Assembly (NCBI GenBank): GCA_964291475.2
Contig: OZ220083.1
Location: 124,001-188,000 of the forward strand
From: DAOUKH01 sp964291475
GTDB lineage: Bacteria; Chloroflexota; Dehalococcoidia; SHYB01
Direction: 5' to 3'
DNA: 64,000 nt
Under the pieces are notes generated by a model. That model was given only the letters and a program-made list of their open reading frames with translations, was not told where the DNA came from and made no database searches. Both the position numbers and the translations under genes were made by a program. Of the stretch, positions 33,950 through 43,948 are shown piece by piece. Position 1 is the first letter of the stretch; each line of letters opens with the position of its first letter.

Positions 33950-35101
33950 ATGAGGGACGGCGTCAAGATTCTCGACTGCGACCGCCACGTCATGGAGCCG
34001 GGGGACATCTGGGACAACTACCTGGAGCCCGCCTACCGCCACCACAACGTGAAGACGCCCGGCTGGTTCACCTTCGGCACCAAGATCGACTCCGTCCCGT
34101 CGAGCTGGTATGGCACCGCCGGGATCATGCCGCCCACCGGCGGGCCGCCGACTCCGCACGAGGGCATGGACCGCATCCCCATGTGGCGCAGCAAGTTCAA
34201 GCACTCCCTGTTCCGCAAGTTCGACAGCGTCGCCTACATCGAGGACATGGACCGCGAGGACGTGGACCTGTCGGTGCTCTTCACCAGCATCGGCCTCTAC
34301 GCCACCTACCGCGACGACATCGACCCCGGCCTCGCCGCGGCGATGTGCCGGGCGTACAACAACTGGCTGCACGACTATTGCGCCGAGAACCCGGCCCGCA
34401 TGAAGGGCGTCTGCCTGCTGCCGTTCCAGGACGTCGATCTCACCCTCCAGGAGCTCACGCGGGCGGTCAAAGACCTGGGCATGGTCGGCATCTTCTGGCG
34501 GCCCAACCCCGTCATGGGGCGGCGCGTCTCGCACACCGACTACGACCCGCTCTTCGCCCTCTGCGAGGAGCTCGACGTGCCCATGTGCTCCCACGAGGGT
34601 CAGCAGGAGCTTCTGCCCTACTTCGCCCGCAAACGCAACGGCAACCAGTTCACCCGGCACGCCACGAGCCATCCCATGGAGCAGATGGGGTCCTTCCTCG
34701 CTCTTGCCTCGGACGGGGTCTTCGACCGCTTCCCCAAGTTCCGCGCCGCCTTCCTCGAATCGGGCAGCGGCTGGCTCCCCTACTGGCTGGAGCGGCTCGA
34801 CGTGATGTACGACAACCCCATCTTCCGCGACGGCTACGAGGGCAAGGAGCGCCCCTCGGACTACTTCCACATGGGCCGCTGCTACCTCTCCTGCGAGTCC
34901 CGCGAGGAGACGATCCCAATGCTGGCCCGGCTGGTAGGCGAAGACTGCCTCATGTGGGCGTCGGACTACCCCCACCCCGACGACATGGAGCACTTCCCCG
35001 ACACCGTGGGCGGCCTGTTCGAGAATGAGCAGATCACGCCCGAGTTCCGCCGGAAGGTCCTGTGGGACAACCCCGTCCGCTTCTACAATTTCTACGACTA
35101 G
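33950..35101 (+). CDS. Amidohydrolase-2 (ACMSD-like) family protein
   Basis: A 383-residue metal-dependent hydrolase or decarboxylase fold. The N-terminal KILDCDRHVMEPGDIWDNYL replaces the usual DxHxH with DRHVMEP, as in many 'predicted TIM-barrel' amidohydrolases. Later elements are MCSHEG, HPMEQMGSFLAL, LESGSGWLPYWLERLD and a C-terminal WASDYPHPD with the conserved Asp. The family includes ring-cleavage-pathway decarboxylases. The ATG follows GGAGACGGAGCG. An SDR gene starts 10 bases after the stop and a NIPSNAP gene follows, forming a likely three-gene catabolic operon. Confidence 0.88.
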   Translation: MRDGVKILDCDRHVMEPGDIWDNYLEPAYRHHNVKTPGWFTFGTKIDSVPSSWYGTAGIMPPTGGPPTPHEGMDRIPMWRSKFKHSLFRKFDSVAYIEDMDREDVDLSVLFTSIGLYATYRDDIDPGLAAAMCRAYNNWLHDYCAENPARMKGVCLLPFQDVDLTLQELTRAVKDLGMVGIFWRPNPVMGRRVSHTDYDPLFALCEELDVPMCSHEGQQELLPYFARKRNGNQFTRHATSHPMEQMGSFLALASDGVFDRFPKFRAAFLESGSGWLPYWLERLDVMYDNPIFRDGYEGKERPSDYFHMGRCYLSCESREETIPMLARLVGEDCLMWASDYPHPDDMEHFPDTVGGLFENEQITPEFRRKVLWDNPVRFYNFYD

Positions 35102-35111
35102 GGCCTGACGC

Positions 35112-35912
35112 ATGAAGCTCGAAGGCCGGGTGGCGCTTGTCACCGGCGGCGGCGTGGGGATCGGACGGGGCATCGCCCTCGAGATGGCGCGCGAGGGCGC
35201 CGGCGTCGCCGTCGTCGACATCGACCCCGCCCGCGCTGAAGCGGGCGCGGCGGCGGTGCGGGAAGCGGGGGCGGAGGCCGCCGCCATCGAAGCCGACGTG
35301 TCGCAACGCGCCGACGTCGCCCGCATGGTCCGCGAGACGGTGAGCGAGTTCGGCGGGCTCGACATCCTGGTCAACAACGCCGGTGTGTCGCGGGGCATGG
35401 ACTTCCTCGACCTCACCGACGAGGCATGGGACTTCGTCATGGACACCAACTTGAAGTCGGCGTTCATGGGGACGCAGGAAGCGGCACGGTACTGGGTGGA
35501 GCAGGGACGCGGGGGCGTGGTGCTCAACATCAGCTCGGTCGACGACACGATGCCCTACCCGCACAACGCCCACTACAACGCGTCGAAGGCCGGCCTGAAG
35601 ATGCTCACGCAGTCCAACGCCTTGGCGCTGGCGGAGCACCGCATCCGCGTCAACTGCATCGGCCCCGGCATCTGCGAGACGGAGCTCACCCGCCACCTGA
35701 CCGAGAGCCCTCTCTGGGAGGAAGGCATCCCCGTCAAGATACCCTGGGGCCGGGTCGGGCAGCCCGCCGACATCGGGAAGGCCGCGGTCTTCCTCGCCTC
35801 CGACGACGCCGACTTCATTACCGGCGTCACGCTTTACGTCGACGGCGGGCACATGATCGCCGCCCACGAGCAGATCATGAAGCAGTACCGCCCCGCGAGA
35901 AGGGACGATTGA
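35112..35912 (+). CDS. Short-chain dehydrogenase/reductase (SDR)
   Basis: A 266-residue classical SDR with TGGGVGIGRGIALEM at the cofactor site, Asp in VVDIDPARA (NAD preference), NNAG, Ser in NISSVDDTMPYPHN and Tyr-x3-Lys in HYNASKAGL. A C-terminal VDGGHMIAAHEQIMKQY is typical. It lies between the amidohydrolase and the NIPSNAP gene, whose ATG overlaps its stop, so the three genes are coupled. Its role is probably oxidation of an alcohol intermediate in an aromatic or alicyclic pathway. Confidence 0.88.
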   Translation: MKLEGRVALVTGGGVGIGRGIALEMAREGAGVAVVDIDPARAEAGAAAVREAGAEAAAIEADVSQRADVARMVRETVSEFGGLDILVNNAGVSRGMDFLDLTDEAWDFVMDTNLKSAFMGTQEAARYWVEQGRGGVVLNISSVDDTMPYPHNAHYNASKAGLKMLTQSNALALAEHRIRVNCIGPGICETELTRHLTESPLWEEGIPVKIPWGRVGQPADIGKAAVFLASDDADFITGVTLYVDGGHMIAAHEQIMKQYRPARRDD

Positions 35913-36238
35913 TGATCTACGAGCTCCGCACCTACGACGCCCATCCCGGCAAGCTCGACGCGCTGAGCCGGCGCTTCGCCGACCACACCCTCGCGCTCTT
36001 CGAGCGGCACGGCATCAAGTCGGTGGGTTACTGGACGGACGCGAAGGACGACGGCGGCAACCGCCTCACCTACCTCTTGGCCTTCGAGAGCGAGGAGCAC
36101 TACAAGGCCGCGTGGGCGTCCTTCATCGCCGACCCCGACTGGAAAGCGGTCCGCGAGAAGACGGAAGCCGACGGCCCGCTCGTCGAGACCATCGGCTCGG
36201 CGCTGCTGCGCCCCACCGACTACTCGCCGCTAAGCTAG
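35912..36238 (+). CDS. NIPSNAP family protein
   Basis: A 108-residue dimeric alpha/beta-barrel protein beginning MIYELRTYDAHPGKLDALSR, the NIPSNAP signature, with GYWTDAKDDGGNRLTYLLAF in the middle. The start ATG overlaps the SDR stop (TGATG), showing translational coupling. Bacterial NIPSNAP proteins are frequent in SAR202-type catabolic clusters, but their function is not established. Confidence 0.9.
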   Translation: MIYELRTYDAHPGKLDALSRRFADHTLALFERHGIKSVGYWTDAKDDGGNRLTYLLAFESEEHYKAAWASFIADPDWKAVREKTEADGPLVETIGSALLRPTDYSPLS

Positions 36239-36244
36239 CTGCGG

Positions 36245-37114
36245 CTAGCCCACACCCCACGTTTCGCCGAACTGGACGGCGTAGAGTATCTGGCCGGTCA
36301 TCACGTCCGGGGTGACGTTGGCGAGGTACAGCAGGGACGGGCCGACGCGCTCCGGGGTGCAGGGGTCGCGGGGAAACTCGCCCATGAAGTCGTAGTCGTC
36401 GGCGTTGGTCTCGATGCCGCCCTCGGTAAGGATCATCCCCGGGGCGAGGGCGTTGACGGCGATCCCGTGCTCGGCCATCTCGCGGGCCAGAATCTGGGTC
36501 AGTCGGTTCAGGCCGTGCTTGGTCGTGGTATAGCAGATGATCCCCTGCGCCGACTTGAGCCTGCCGCTGGCGGTGGGATCCGGCGAGCCCGTCGTTATGT
36601 TGATCACCGAGCCGGAGCCCCGCTCGATCATGTGGGGCAGGGTGTGCTTGGCGCAGAGATAGGGGCCGAGCATGTTGACCCGGAAGACGGCCTCGTACAT
36701 CTCCGGCGTGACCTCCAAGGTATTGAAGCGGGGAAAGATGCCGGCGTTGCTCACCATGACGTCGATGCGGCCGAAATGGTCGAGCGCCGCCTGCGCCATA
36801 GCGCGGACGTCTTCCTCGTTGCCCACATCGCAGCGGACGGCAATCGCCGTCCCACCGGCCTGCTCGATGGACGCCACGGTCTCCTGCAGGCTGCCCGGGA
36901 GGAGGCCCGACAACTGGCGCGCGCCCTTGCCCGCGTGCATCTCGCCCGGGAGGTGCATCGGCGCGTCGGTGAGGGCGGCGGGCTTGTCGGTGCGCGCCGC
37001 GACGACGACGCTCGCTCCCGCCATCGCCAGGGCCTGGGCGTAGGCGCGCCCCGTGCCCCGGCTCGCCCCGGTGACGATGGCGACCTTGCCTTCCATATTG
37101 CGTTCAATTGCCAT
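36245..37114 (-). CDS. SDR-family oxidoreductase, tandem paralogue 1
   Basis: A 289-residue SDR with TGASRGTGRAYAQALAMAG, Ser in NITTGSPD and Tyr-x3-Lys in CYTTTKHGL. It has an insert of about 25 residues after the second strand (APMHLPGEMHAGKGARQLSG), shared with the next gene, so the two form a distinct subfamily. ATG 37114 gives MAIERNMEGKVAIVTG; the longer frame is rejected. It is closely similar (roughly four of five residues) to the gene 23 bases upstream, indicating tandem duplication. Its stop is near that of the converging NIPSNAP gene. Confidence 0.87.
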   Translation of the reverse strand: MAIERNMEGKVAIVTGASRGTGRAYAQALAMAGASVVVAARTDKPAALTDAPMHLPGEMHAGKGARQLSGLLPGSLQETVASIEQAGGTAIAVRCDVGNEEDVRAMAQAALDHFGRIDVMVSNAGIFPRFNTLEVTPEMYEAVFRVNMLGPYLCAKHTLPHMIERGSGSVINITTGSPDPTASGRLKSAQGIICYTTTKHGLNRLTQILAREMAEHGIAVNALAPGMILTEGGIETNADDYDFMGEFPRDPCTPERVGPSLLYLANVTPDVMTGQILYAVQFGETWGVG

Positions 37115-37137
37115 AGCGGCACCTCCGGTTTCGGCGT

Positions 37138-38004
<867 letters not shown>

Positions 38005-38134
38005 AGACCGTTCCGACGGGGCAGGTGCCGCTCGCTTCCTCTACACTGGCAGAGCGATAAGCCAAGCGCCTCTACCCGGTGGCGGCGATTATAGCCCTGG
38101 GCAGGGGCGCTACGGACTCAGGAGGCCCACCGCC

Positions 38135-39022
38135 ATGCGGAGAGTGGCGCTGGTCACCGGCGCGAGCCGGGGAATCGGGAAGGTCATCGCGGCGCATCTG
38201 GCGCTGCGGGGCCTCGACGTGGCCGTGGCGGCGCGCTCGGTGTCGGAGCGGGACGTCACGCCCTACCCCGGGACCATCCACGCGACGGCGGCGCTGATCG
38301 AGTCGCTGGGCGCGCAGGTGCTGCCGCTCCGCTGCGATATCGGCGTCGAGGGGGATATCGAAGGAGCCGTCGAGCGGGCGCTCGACCATTTCGGGCGCGT
38401 TGACGTGCTTGTGAACAACGCGCGGTACGAGGGCCCGGCGATGTGGGACGACTTCACCGCGAGCTCGTGGGACGAAATCGGCAAGCTGCTCGACTGCAAC
38501 GTCCGCGCCCCGCTGCATTTCATGCACCTGCTTGCGCCGTCGATGCGGGCGCAAGGCGGCGGGGTCGTCATTAACATCACGACGACGATGGAGTACCACC
38601 TCGACCCCGCCTACCAGCCAGGGAAGGGGGCGACGACGTCGCTCTACCCTTCGACCAAGGCCCACCTCAACTGGGCGACGATGATGCTTGCCCGCGAGCT
38701 TCAGGGCGACAAGATCGCGGTGATCGGTATGCATCCGGGGAGCGTGCTGACGGAGCGGGTGACGACGGAGCCGATGGGGTCCTTCGACCCGCGGAAGCGG
38801 TACACGGCGCACGTCCCGGGCGTGATCGCGGCGCACCTGGCCACGCTCGACGACCCCTTGGCGTACACCGGACAGATCCTCGACGACCCGCTTAGGTTCG
38901 TCCAGGAGCATAGCCTGATGGCTGAGTCGGACGTCAGCTACCCCTACCGGGAAGACGTGTCGGGCAAGGCCGAGGTCTACGACCCGTTCGCCGAGCCGTA
39001 CTGGCGCCGCCTCACCCACTAG
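38135..39022 (+). CDS. SDR-family oxidoreductase
   Basis: A 295-residue SDR. TGASRGIGKVIAAHLALRG is the cofactor loop, NNARYEG replaces the usual NNAG, and the catalytic motif is YPSTKAHL (Tyr-x3-Lys) preceded by NITTTMEYHL, where Thr stands in the Ser position. A longer C-terminal tail (about 50 residues) distinguishes it from its neighbours. CAGGAGG lies before the ATG. It heads a run of same-strand genes (SDR, two LLM enzymes, GlcG-like). Confidence 0.85.
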   Translation: MRRVALVTGASRGIGKVIAAHLALRGLDVAVAARSVSERDVTPYPGTIHATAALIESLGAQVLPLRCDIGVEGDIEGAVERALDHFGRVDVLVNNARYEGPAMWDDFTASSWDEIGKLLDCNVRAPLHFMHLLAPSMRAQGGGVVINITTTMEYHLDPAYQPGKGATTSLYPSTKAHLNWATMMLARELQGDKIAVIGMHPGSVLTERVTTEPMGSFDPRKRYTAHVPGVIAAHLATLDDPLAYTGQILDDPLRFVQEHSLMAESDVSYPYREDVSGKAEVYDPFAEPYWRRLTH

Positions 39023-39055
39023 CCGCGGGGCGCGAAGCCCGGCATACTGCCTCGC

Positions 39056-39811
39056 ATGGGACGGCTCAGCGGCAAGGTGGCCATCGTGACCGGCTCCAGC
39101 CGGGGCATTGGCAAGGGCATTGCCGTCGTCCTTGGACGGGAGGGGGCCGCGGTCGTGGTCGCCGCCCGGAGCGTCGAGCCGCGGCCGGGGCTTGCCGGCT
39201 CCATCGGCGAGACGGCGGACGCCATTGCGGCCGCCGGCGGCAGGGCCATCGCCGTCGCCTGCGACATCACCGACGAGGCCAGCGTCGACGCGCTCTTCCA
39301 ACGCACGCTCGACGAGTTCGGGCGGGTCGACCTTCTGGTGAACAACGCCGGCGGGTCGGGGACGTTCGCGCCGGTCGAGGGGTATCCGATGCGCCGCTTC
39401 GACCGCGTCGTCGCGCTCAACCTACGGGGGACGTTCCTCTGCTGCCGCGCCGCCATCGGCCCGATGACGGGCCAGGGCGGCGGCGTGATCGTCAATGTCA
39501 GCTCCGATTCCGCCCAGAAGTTGGCCTTCCCCGACGACGCGATCTACGGCATGGTCAAAGCCGGCATGGAACGGCTGACGCTCGGCCTCGCCAAGGAACT
39601 GGAGGGGCGCGGCGTCTCCGTCGTCGCGTTCTGGCCCGCCGCGGTGAAGACCGAGGGCGCTCAGGCCATCCACCCGCCCGACTTCGACTGGAGCGGATGG
39701 ATCGACCCCGAGGACGTCGGCCCCGGCGTCGTCGACCTGGCAACCGGCGCCGCCGCCCGCTACAACGGCCAGGTCCTCGACCTGCGCCGTCACGGCAAGG
39801 ACTGGCCGTAA
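39056..39811 (+). CDS. SDR-family oxidoreductase
   Basis: A 251-residue classical SDR with TGSSRGIGKGIAVVLG, NNAGGSG, a Ser-containing NVSSDSAQKLAFPDDA and YGMVKAGMERL (Tyr-x3-Lys). The C-terminus lacks the usual Gly-rich VDGG and ends QVLDLRRHGKDWP. It begins 33 bases after the preceding SDR, and an LLM gene begins 44 bases after its stop. Substrate unknown. Confidence 0.87.
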   Translation: MGRLSGKVAIVTGSSRGIGKGIAVVLGREGAAVVVAARSVEPRPGLAGSIGETADAIAAAGGRAIAVACDITDEASVDALFQRTLDEFGRVDLLVNNAGGSGTFAPVEGYPMRRFDRVVALNLRGTFLCCRAAIGPMTGQGGGVIVNVSSDSAQKLAFPDDAIYGMVKAGMERLTLGLAKELEGRGVSVVAFWPAAVKTEGAQAIHPPDFDWSGWIDPEDVGPGVVDLATGAAARYNGQVLDLRRHGKDWP

Positions 39812-39855
39812 CCGCCGCCCGCGCGCCGATCTCCACGTCCCCGAAAGGCTTCCCT

Positions 39856-40929
39856 ATGCGAGTCTCCACGAGCTTCGTCACCGGCTACGCGATCAAGGAC
39901 TGGGACGAGATCACCGCGTTCGCGCAGGCGGCGGAGCGCGTCGGCGTGGCGGGGCTGTGGTCGCCGGAGGCGTGGGGGCACGACGGGGCGACGCCGTTGG
40001 CCTACCTCGCGGCCAAAACGTCGACGATCGAGCTTGGGACGAGCATCTTGCAGATCGGGGCACGGACGCCGGCGAACCTCGCCATGACCGCCATGTCGCT
40101 CTACTCGATGTCGGGCGGACGGTTCAAGCTTGGCCTTGGAACGAGCGGGCCGCAGGTGATGGAGGGCTGGCACGGCGTCGTCTTCGACCGGCCCGTGCAA
40201 CGCACGCGTGAGACCATCGAAATCCTGCGGCGCATCTTTCGCGGCGAGCGCGTCTCGTACCAGGGGGAGATCTACCGGATGCCCGCCCGGGAGGGAGAAG
40301 GCAAGCCGCTGGCGAGCGTCGCGCCGCCGACGCCCGACCTGCCGATTTACGTCGCCTCCCTGGGGCCCGCCAACCTGAGACTGACGGGCGAGCTGGCGGA
40401 CGGCTGGCGCGGCACCTCGTTCATGCCGGAGCACGCCGACGTCTTCTTCGGGCCCATGGCCGAGGGCGCGGCGAGCGCGGGCCGGTCGCTGAAAGACCTC
40501 GACCTCCAGGTCGGCGGCACGGTCTGGTTTACCGACGACGTGGACGCGGCGGTGGAGGAGATGCGGCCGGCGCTTGCGTTCAGCCTCGGGGCGATGGGGT
40601 CGCGCCGCCACAACTTCTACAACAACGCCTACAAGCGGGCCGGCTACGCCGACCTCGCCACCGAAATCCAGGAGCTGTGGCTGGCCGGCAAGCGCGACGA
40701 GGCGCGGCGGATCGTGCCCGCGGAGATCATCCTCAAGACCCACCTCATCGGGACCGACGAGATGATCGCCGACCGCATCCGCGTCTACCGCGACGCGGGC
40801 GTGACGACCCTCAGCGCGCGGCCGGCGCCCAAGGGGCTTCCCGGCGCCGAGCCGGGATTCAAGACGCGTATCGGCGTGCTCGAACGCTTCGTCGACCTGG
40901 TCGAGCGGGTCAACGCCGAAGCGGCGTAG
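39856..40929 (+). CDS. LLM-class F420-dependent oxidoreductase
   Basis: A 357-residue luciferase-like TIM barrel. Conserved blocks include TPLAYLAAKTSTIELGTSIL, MSGGRFKLGLGTSGPQV and DLPIYVASLGPANLRLTGEL. These resemble mycobacterial F420-dependent oxidoreductases that act on small ketones or ring systems. ATG 39856 follows a GAAAGG sequence. It is part of the SDR-LLM-LLM-GlcG run. Whether F420 or FMN is used cannot be decided from sequence alone. Confidence 0.87.
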   Translation: MRVSTSFVTGYAIKDWDEITAFAQAAERVGVAGLWSPEAWGHDGATPLAYLAAKTSTIELGTSILQIGARTPANLAMTAMSLYSMSGGRFKLGLGTSGPQVMEGWHGVVFDRPVQRTRETIEILRRIFRGERVSYQGEIYRMPAREGEGKPLASVAPPTPDLPIYVASLGPANLRLTGELADGWRGTSFMPEHADVFFGPMAEGAASAGRSLKDLDLQVGGTVWFTDDVDAAVEEMRPALAFSLGAMGSRRHNFYNNAYKRAGYADLATEIQELWLAGKRDEARRIVPAEIILKTHLIGTDEMIADRIRVYRDAGVTTLSARPAPKGLPGAEPGFKTRIGVLERFVDLVERVNAEAA

Positions 40930-40966
40930 CGGCAGCCCGACACCTAGTCGGCAGGAGGCGCGGCGC

Positions 40967-42022
40967 ATGGGAACGCGCATCGATTTCGGACTGGCCTACA
41001 ACTTCCGGAACCCGGAGGCGTTCAAGCAGGACCCCGCCGAGTTCTACGAGGACATGTTCCAGCAGATCGCTTACGCCGAGGAGCTCGGCTTCGACAGCGT
41101 CTGGCTGCCGGAGCACCACTTCTCGCCCGGCGACGGCTACAACCCCTCGCCGCTCACCGTGGCCGCCGCCATCGCCGCCAGGACCAAGCGCATCAAGATC
41201 GGAACCTGGCTCCTGCTGCTGCCGCTGAACAACGCGCTCAAGGTCGCCGAGGACGCGGCCATCGTCGACGTCATCTCCAACGGCCGGCTCATGCTCGGCA
41301 TGGGGCTCGGCTACCGCAAGGAGGAGTTCGACGCCTTCGGCATCGACCGCCGCCACCGCGCCGGGCGCATGGAGGAGGGCCTGACCATCATCCGGGGCGC
41401 GCTGGGCGAGGAGCCGTTCTCGTTCTCGGGGCGGCACTATCAGCTCGAAGGGGCCTCCGTCTACCCCAAGCCGGTGCAGCGGCCGCTGCCGTTCTGGGTC
41501 GGGGCGCGGAGCACGCCCGCGGCGCAGCGGGCGGCGCGGCACGACGCCTCGCTGCTGTTGGTCGACGTCGGGGGCAACGCCAAGGAGACCTACGCCGCCT
41601 ACTCCGACGAACTCCGCGAACGGGGCCGGGACCCCAAGGACTTCGGCCTACAAGGGATGATCGTGGACTCCTTCTTCATCTCCGACGACCCGGCGGCGAC
41701 GATGGAGGAGATCCGCCCATACGTCCAGTGGCAGGGCACGGCGATGAAGGGCTGGTACGAGGAGTCGGCCTTGAGCGGCCACGATCCCGCCCTGCTCGAG
41801 GTGCTGCAGCGCGAGGGCCGCCGCCGGTCGTGGGGACTACGGGGCTACGTGGTCGAGGACGCGGACGAGATCGTGCGGCGGGTCGAGGCCAAGCTCGAAG
41901 AGCTTCCCTACACCCACTTCGTCTTCGGCGGCGGCAACACCACGCCGTCGGGCTTCCCCGCCAAGAAGATGTACCCCTACATGGAGCGTTTCGCGCGCGG
42001 GGTCATCGACCGTTTCCGGTAG
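40967..42022 (+). CDS. LLM-class flavin-dependent monooxygenase
   Basis: A 351-residue bacterial-luciferase-like enzyme. DSVWLPEHHFSPGDGYNPSP is the typical flavin-side motif with paired His. IKIGTWLLLLPLNNALKVAE and GRLMLGMGLGYRKEEFDAFG follow. The EHHF motif favours FMN-dependent monooxygenation over F420 reduction. It lies 37 bases after the other LLM gene. Possible roles are oxygen insertion into recalcitrant organic molecules, as proposed for SAR202 enzymes. Confidence 0.87.
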   Translation: MGTRIDFGLAYNFRNPEAFKQDPAEFYEDMFQQIAYAEELGFDSVWLPEHHFSPGDGYNPSPLTVAAAIAARTKRIKIGTWLLLLPLNNALKVAEDAAIVDVISNGRLMLGMGLGYRKEEFDAFGIDRRHRAGRMEEGLTIIRGALGEEPFSFSGRHYQLEGASVYPKPVQRPLPFWVGARSTPAAQRAARHDASLLLVDVGGNAKETYAAYSDELRERGRDPKDFGLQGMIVDSFFISDDPAATMEEIRPYVQWQGTAMKGWYEESALSGHDPALLEVLQREGRRRSWGLRGYVVEDADEIVRRVEAKLEELPYTHFVFGGGNTTPSGFPAKKMYPYMERFARGVIDRFR

Positions 42023-42031
42023 CGGCTGTGC

Positions 42032-42037
42032 TAGAAT
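42032..42037 (+). promoter_or_regulatory. -10 element upstream of the GlcG-like gene
   Basis: TAGAAT followed by CGC lies 32 bases before the ATG at 42070. The same TANAATCGC signature recurs before several other genes in the window. Confidence 0.4.
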
Positions 42038-42069
42038 CGCGCCGCCAATCCCCTTTGCGGAGGCGCACC

Positions 42070-42495
42070 ATGGCGTCAACGATGCAGAAGTCCACCATCA
42101 CAACCGAGGCGGCCAAGGCGATGATCGAGGCGTCGGAGGCGAAGGCCGCCGAGATCGGCGTGCCGATGTGCACCGCCATCGTCGACCCCGACGGCAACCT
42201 GAAAGCATTCAGCCGAATGGACGGCGCGGCGCTGCTCTCGATCAAGATCGCCCAGGACAAGGGCTACACCGCCGTCGGCTTCGGCCTCTCCACCAAGGAC
42301 TGGTGGCAGTTCATCAAGGACGACGGCCCCCTGCTCCACGGCATCACCCACGCCGAACGGCTGGTCATCTACGAGGGCGGCATTCCCATCCAGAGCGACG
42401 GCGTGATCGTCGGCGGCATCGGGGTCAGCGGCGGCTACTACACCCAGGACCAGGAGTGCGCCGAGGCCGGCATCGAGGCCTTCGGCAAGCTGTAG
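42070..42495 (+). CDS. GlcG/HbpS-like heme-binding-domain protein
   Basis: A 141-residue GlcG-fold protein with MCTAIVDPDGNLKAFSRMDG and the terminal GVIVGGIGVSGGYYTQDQEC. HbpS binds heme and signals redox state; other relatives act in glycolate or corrinoid metabolism. Neighbouring LLM and SDR genes suggest an auxiliary role in catabolism. A likely own promoter lies upstream. Confidence 0.87.
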   Translation: MASTMQKSTITTEAAKAMIEASEAKAAEIGVPMCTAIVDPDGNLKAFSRMDGAALLSIKIAQDKGYTAVGFGLSTKDWWQFIKDDGPLLHGITHAERLVIYEGGIPIQSDGVIVGGIGVSGGYYTQDQECAEAGIEAFGKL

Positions 42496-42539
42496 CGCCG
42501 GGCTGAACGACGCGGGGAAGGCGGCCTCGATCACCCGTG

Positions 42540-42605
42540 GTGGTGATCAGGGGGCCCCTCATCTCAATCTTCTCCCAGGGGGGAAGAGGTAAGACCACCC
42601 GGCCC
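42540..42605. repeat. Reverse-oriented copy of a hairpin repeat
   Basis: GGGGCCCCTCATCTCAATCT and CTTCTCCCAGGGGGGAAGAG are the opposite-strand form of the GGGAGAAGATTGAGATGAGG unit seen elsewhere, so this family inserts in both orientations. A GATCACC/GGTGATC hairpin (42529-42548) sits next to it and may help terminate the upstream operon. Confidence 0.5.
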
Positions 42606-42690
42606 CCACGCTACTTTCGCGCGGTTGAGCGGGCGGCGCTGGTACCGTTAGAGTGTCCGAGCCGGGCCTTGGCTCCGGCATAGAGGACGC

Positions 42691-43944
42691 TTGGCCCAAG
42701 ACGACACCTCCGCCGGGACCAGGATGGGCTCGCTGCGCGCCCGCGCCGGGCGCAGCCTGAGCCCGCTCGCCCACGCCGACTTCCGCCGCCTCGTCTTGGG
42801 GAGCGGCGCCACCGGCATCGCCAACTGGGTGCAGCAGATCGCCAAGGGCTTGCTGGTCTACCAGCTCACCGACTCCCCGTTCCAGTTGAGCTTGGTGATG
42901 TTCGCTCAGGGATTCCCCATGTTCCTGAGCTCGCCCATCGGCGGCGCGTTGGCCGACCGCTTCGAACAGCGCACCATCATCTGGGCCAGCCAGGCGGTGA
43001 TGACCATGGTCGGCATCGCGCTGGCGCTGCTCGTGCTCACCGACGTGGTGGTCATCTGGCACATCTACGTCCTAGCGGTGATCAGCGGCATTCTCTTCGG
43101 CATCAACGGCCCGCCGCGCCAGGCCATCGTGTACGACCTCGTCGAGCCCGGTGAGCTGCGGCAGGCCATCGCGCTCAACGCGGTAGTCCAGAATTCCTCC
43201 CGCGTGTTTGGCCCACTGATGGGGGCCGGCCTCATCGCCGTGGTCGGACTTGAAGGCGCCTTCTTCCTTCAGGCCGCGGGTTACCTCGTCGGCATGGTCA
43301 CGGTGCTCATGATCCAGACCCGCAGCCCGATACGCGCCTCAACGGCGGTGTCGCTGCTGGGCAACCTGCGGGAGGGCCTTGCCTACGTGCGTACCGACCG
43401 GCTCCTGACCGCCCTCGTCCTCATCGCGGTCATCAACGCCGGCATGGCCTGGCCCTACATGAACCTCATGCCCGCCTTCGCCGTCGATACCTTGGGCCTG
43501 AGCGATAGCGGCTTCGGCCTGCTCATGGCCGGAGCGGGGGCGGGCGCGTTCATCGGCGCGACGGGCGTGGTCCTGCTTGGCCAGACCCGGGGCGGCGGAC
43601 ACCTGTTGGTGTGGACCGTGCTCGGCATGGGTTTCGGCCTGGTGGCCATGGCCCTGACCGACATCCTGCCCCTCGTCGCGGCGCTCGTCTTCGTCATGGG
43701 GCTGCTCAGCGCCGTCCAGCAGATCCTGAACAACACCCTGATACAGGTGCACGTGGACGACCAGTACCGCGGCCGGGTGACGTCGCTCTACTTCCAGACG
43801 TGGGGGCTCACGCCGCTGGGCGGGCTCGTCATCGGCGCGCTTGCGGAGACGATGGGCCTCCAGGAGTCGTTCTTCGTGACCGGGCTGGCCATCCTCGTCG
43901 TCACGCTGTGGCTCTACGCCGCGTCGCCGATCCGGCGGGCCTAG
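42691..43944 (+). CDS. MFS transporter
   Basis: A 417-residue major-facilitator protein with about 12 hydrophobic segments and the loop 2-3 motif GGALADRFEQR. Cytosolic starts (SPLAHADFRRLVLGSGATGI) resemble the MFS_3 enterobactin-exporter group, which export small molecules by proton antiport. The start is TTG 42691. It converges on the FtsX-like gene with 4 bases between the stops. Substrate unknown. Confidence 0.88.
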   Translation: MAQDDTSAGTRMGSLRARAGRSLSPLAHADFRRLVLGSGATGIANWVQQIAKGLLVYQLTDSPFQLSLVMFAQGFPMFLSSPIGGALADRFEQRTIIWASQAVMTMVGIALALLVLTDVVVIWHIYVLAVISGILFGINGPPRQAIVYDLVEPGELRQAIALNAVVQNSSRVFGPLMGAGLIAVVGLEGAFFLQAAGYLVGMVTVLMIQTRSPIRASTAVSLLGNLREGLAYVRTDRLLTALVLIAVINAGMAWPYMNLMPAFAVDTLGLSDSGFGLLMAGAGAGAFIGATGVVLLGQTRGGGHLLVWTVLGMGFGLVAMALTDILPLVAALVFVMGLLSAVQQILNNTLIQVHVDDQYRGRVTSLYFQTWGLTPLGGLVIGALAETMGLQESFFVTGLAILVVTLWLYAASPIRRA

Positions 43945-43948
43945 CGCG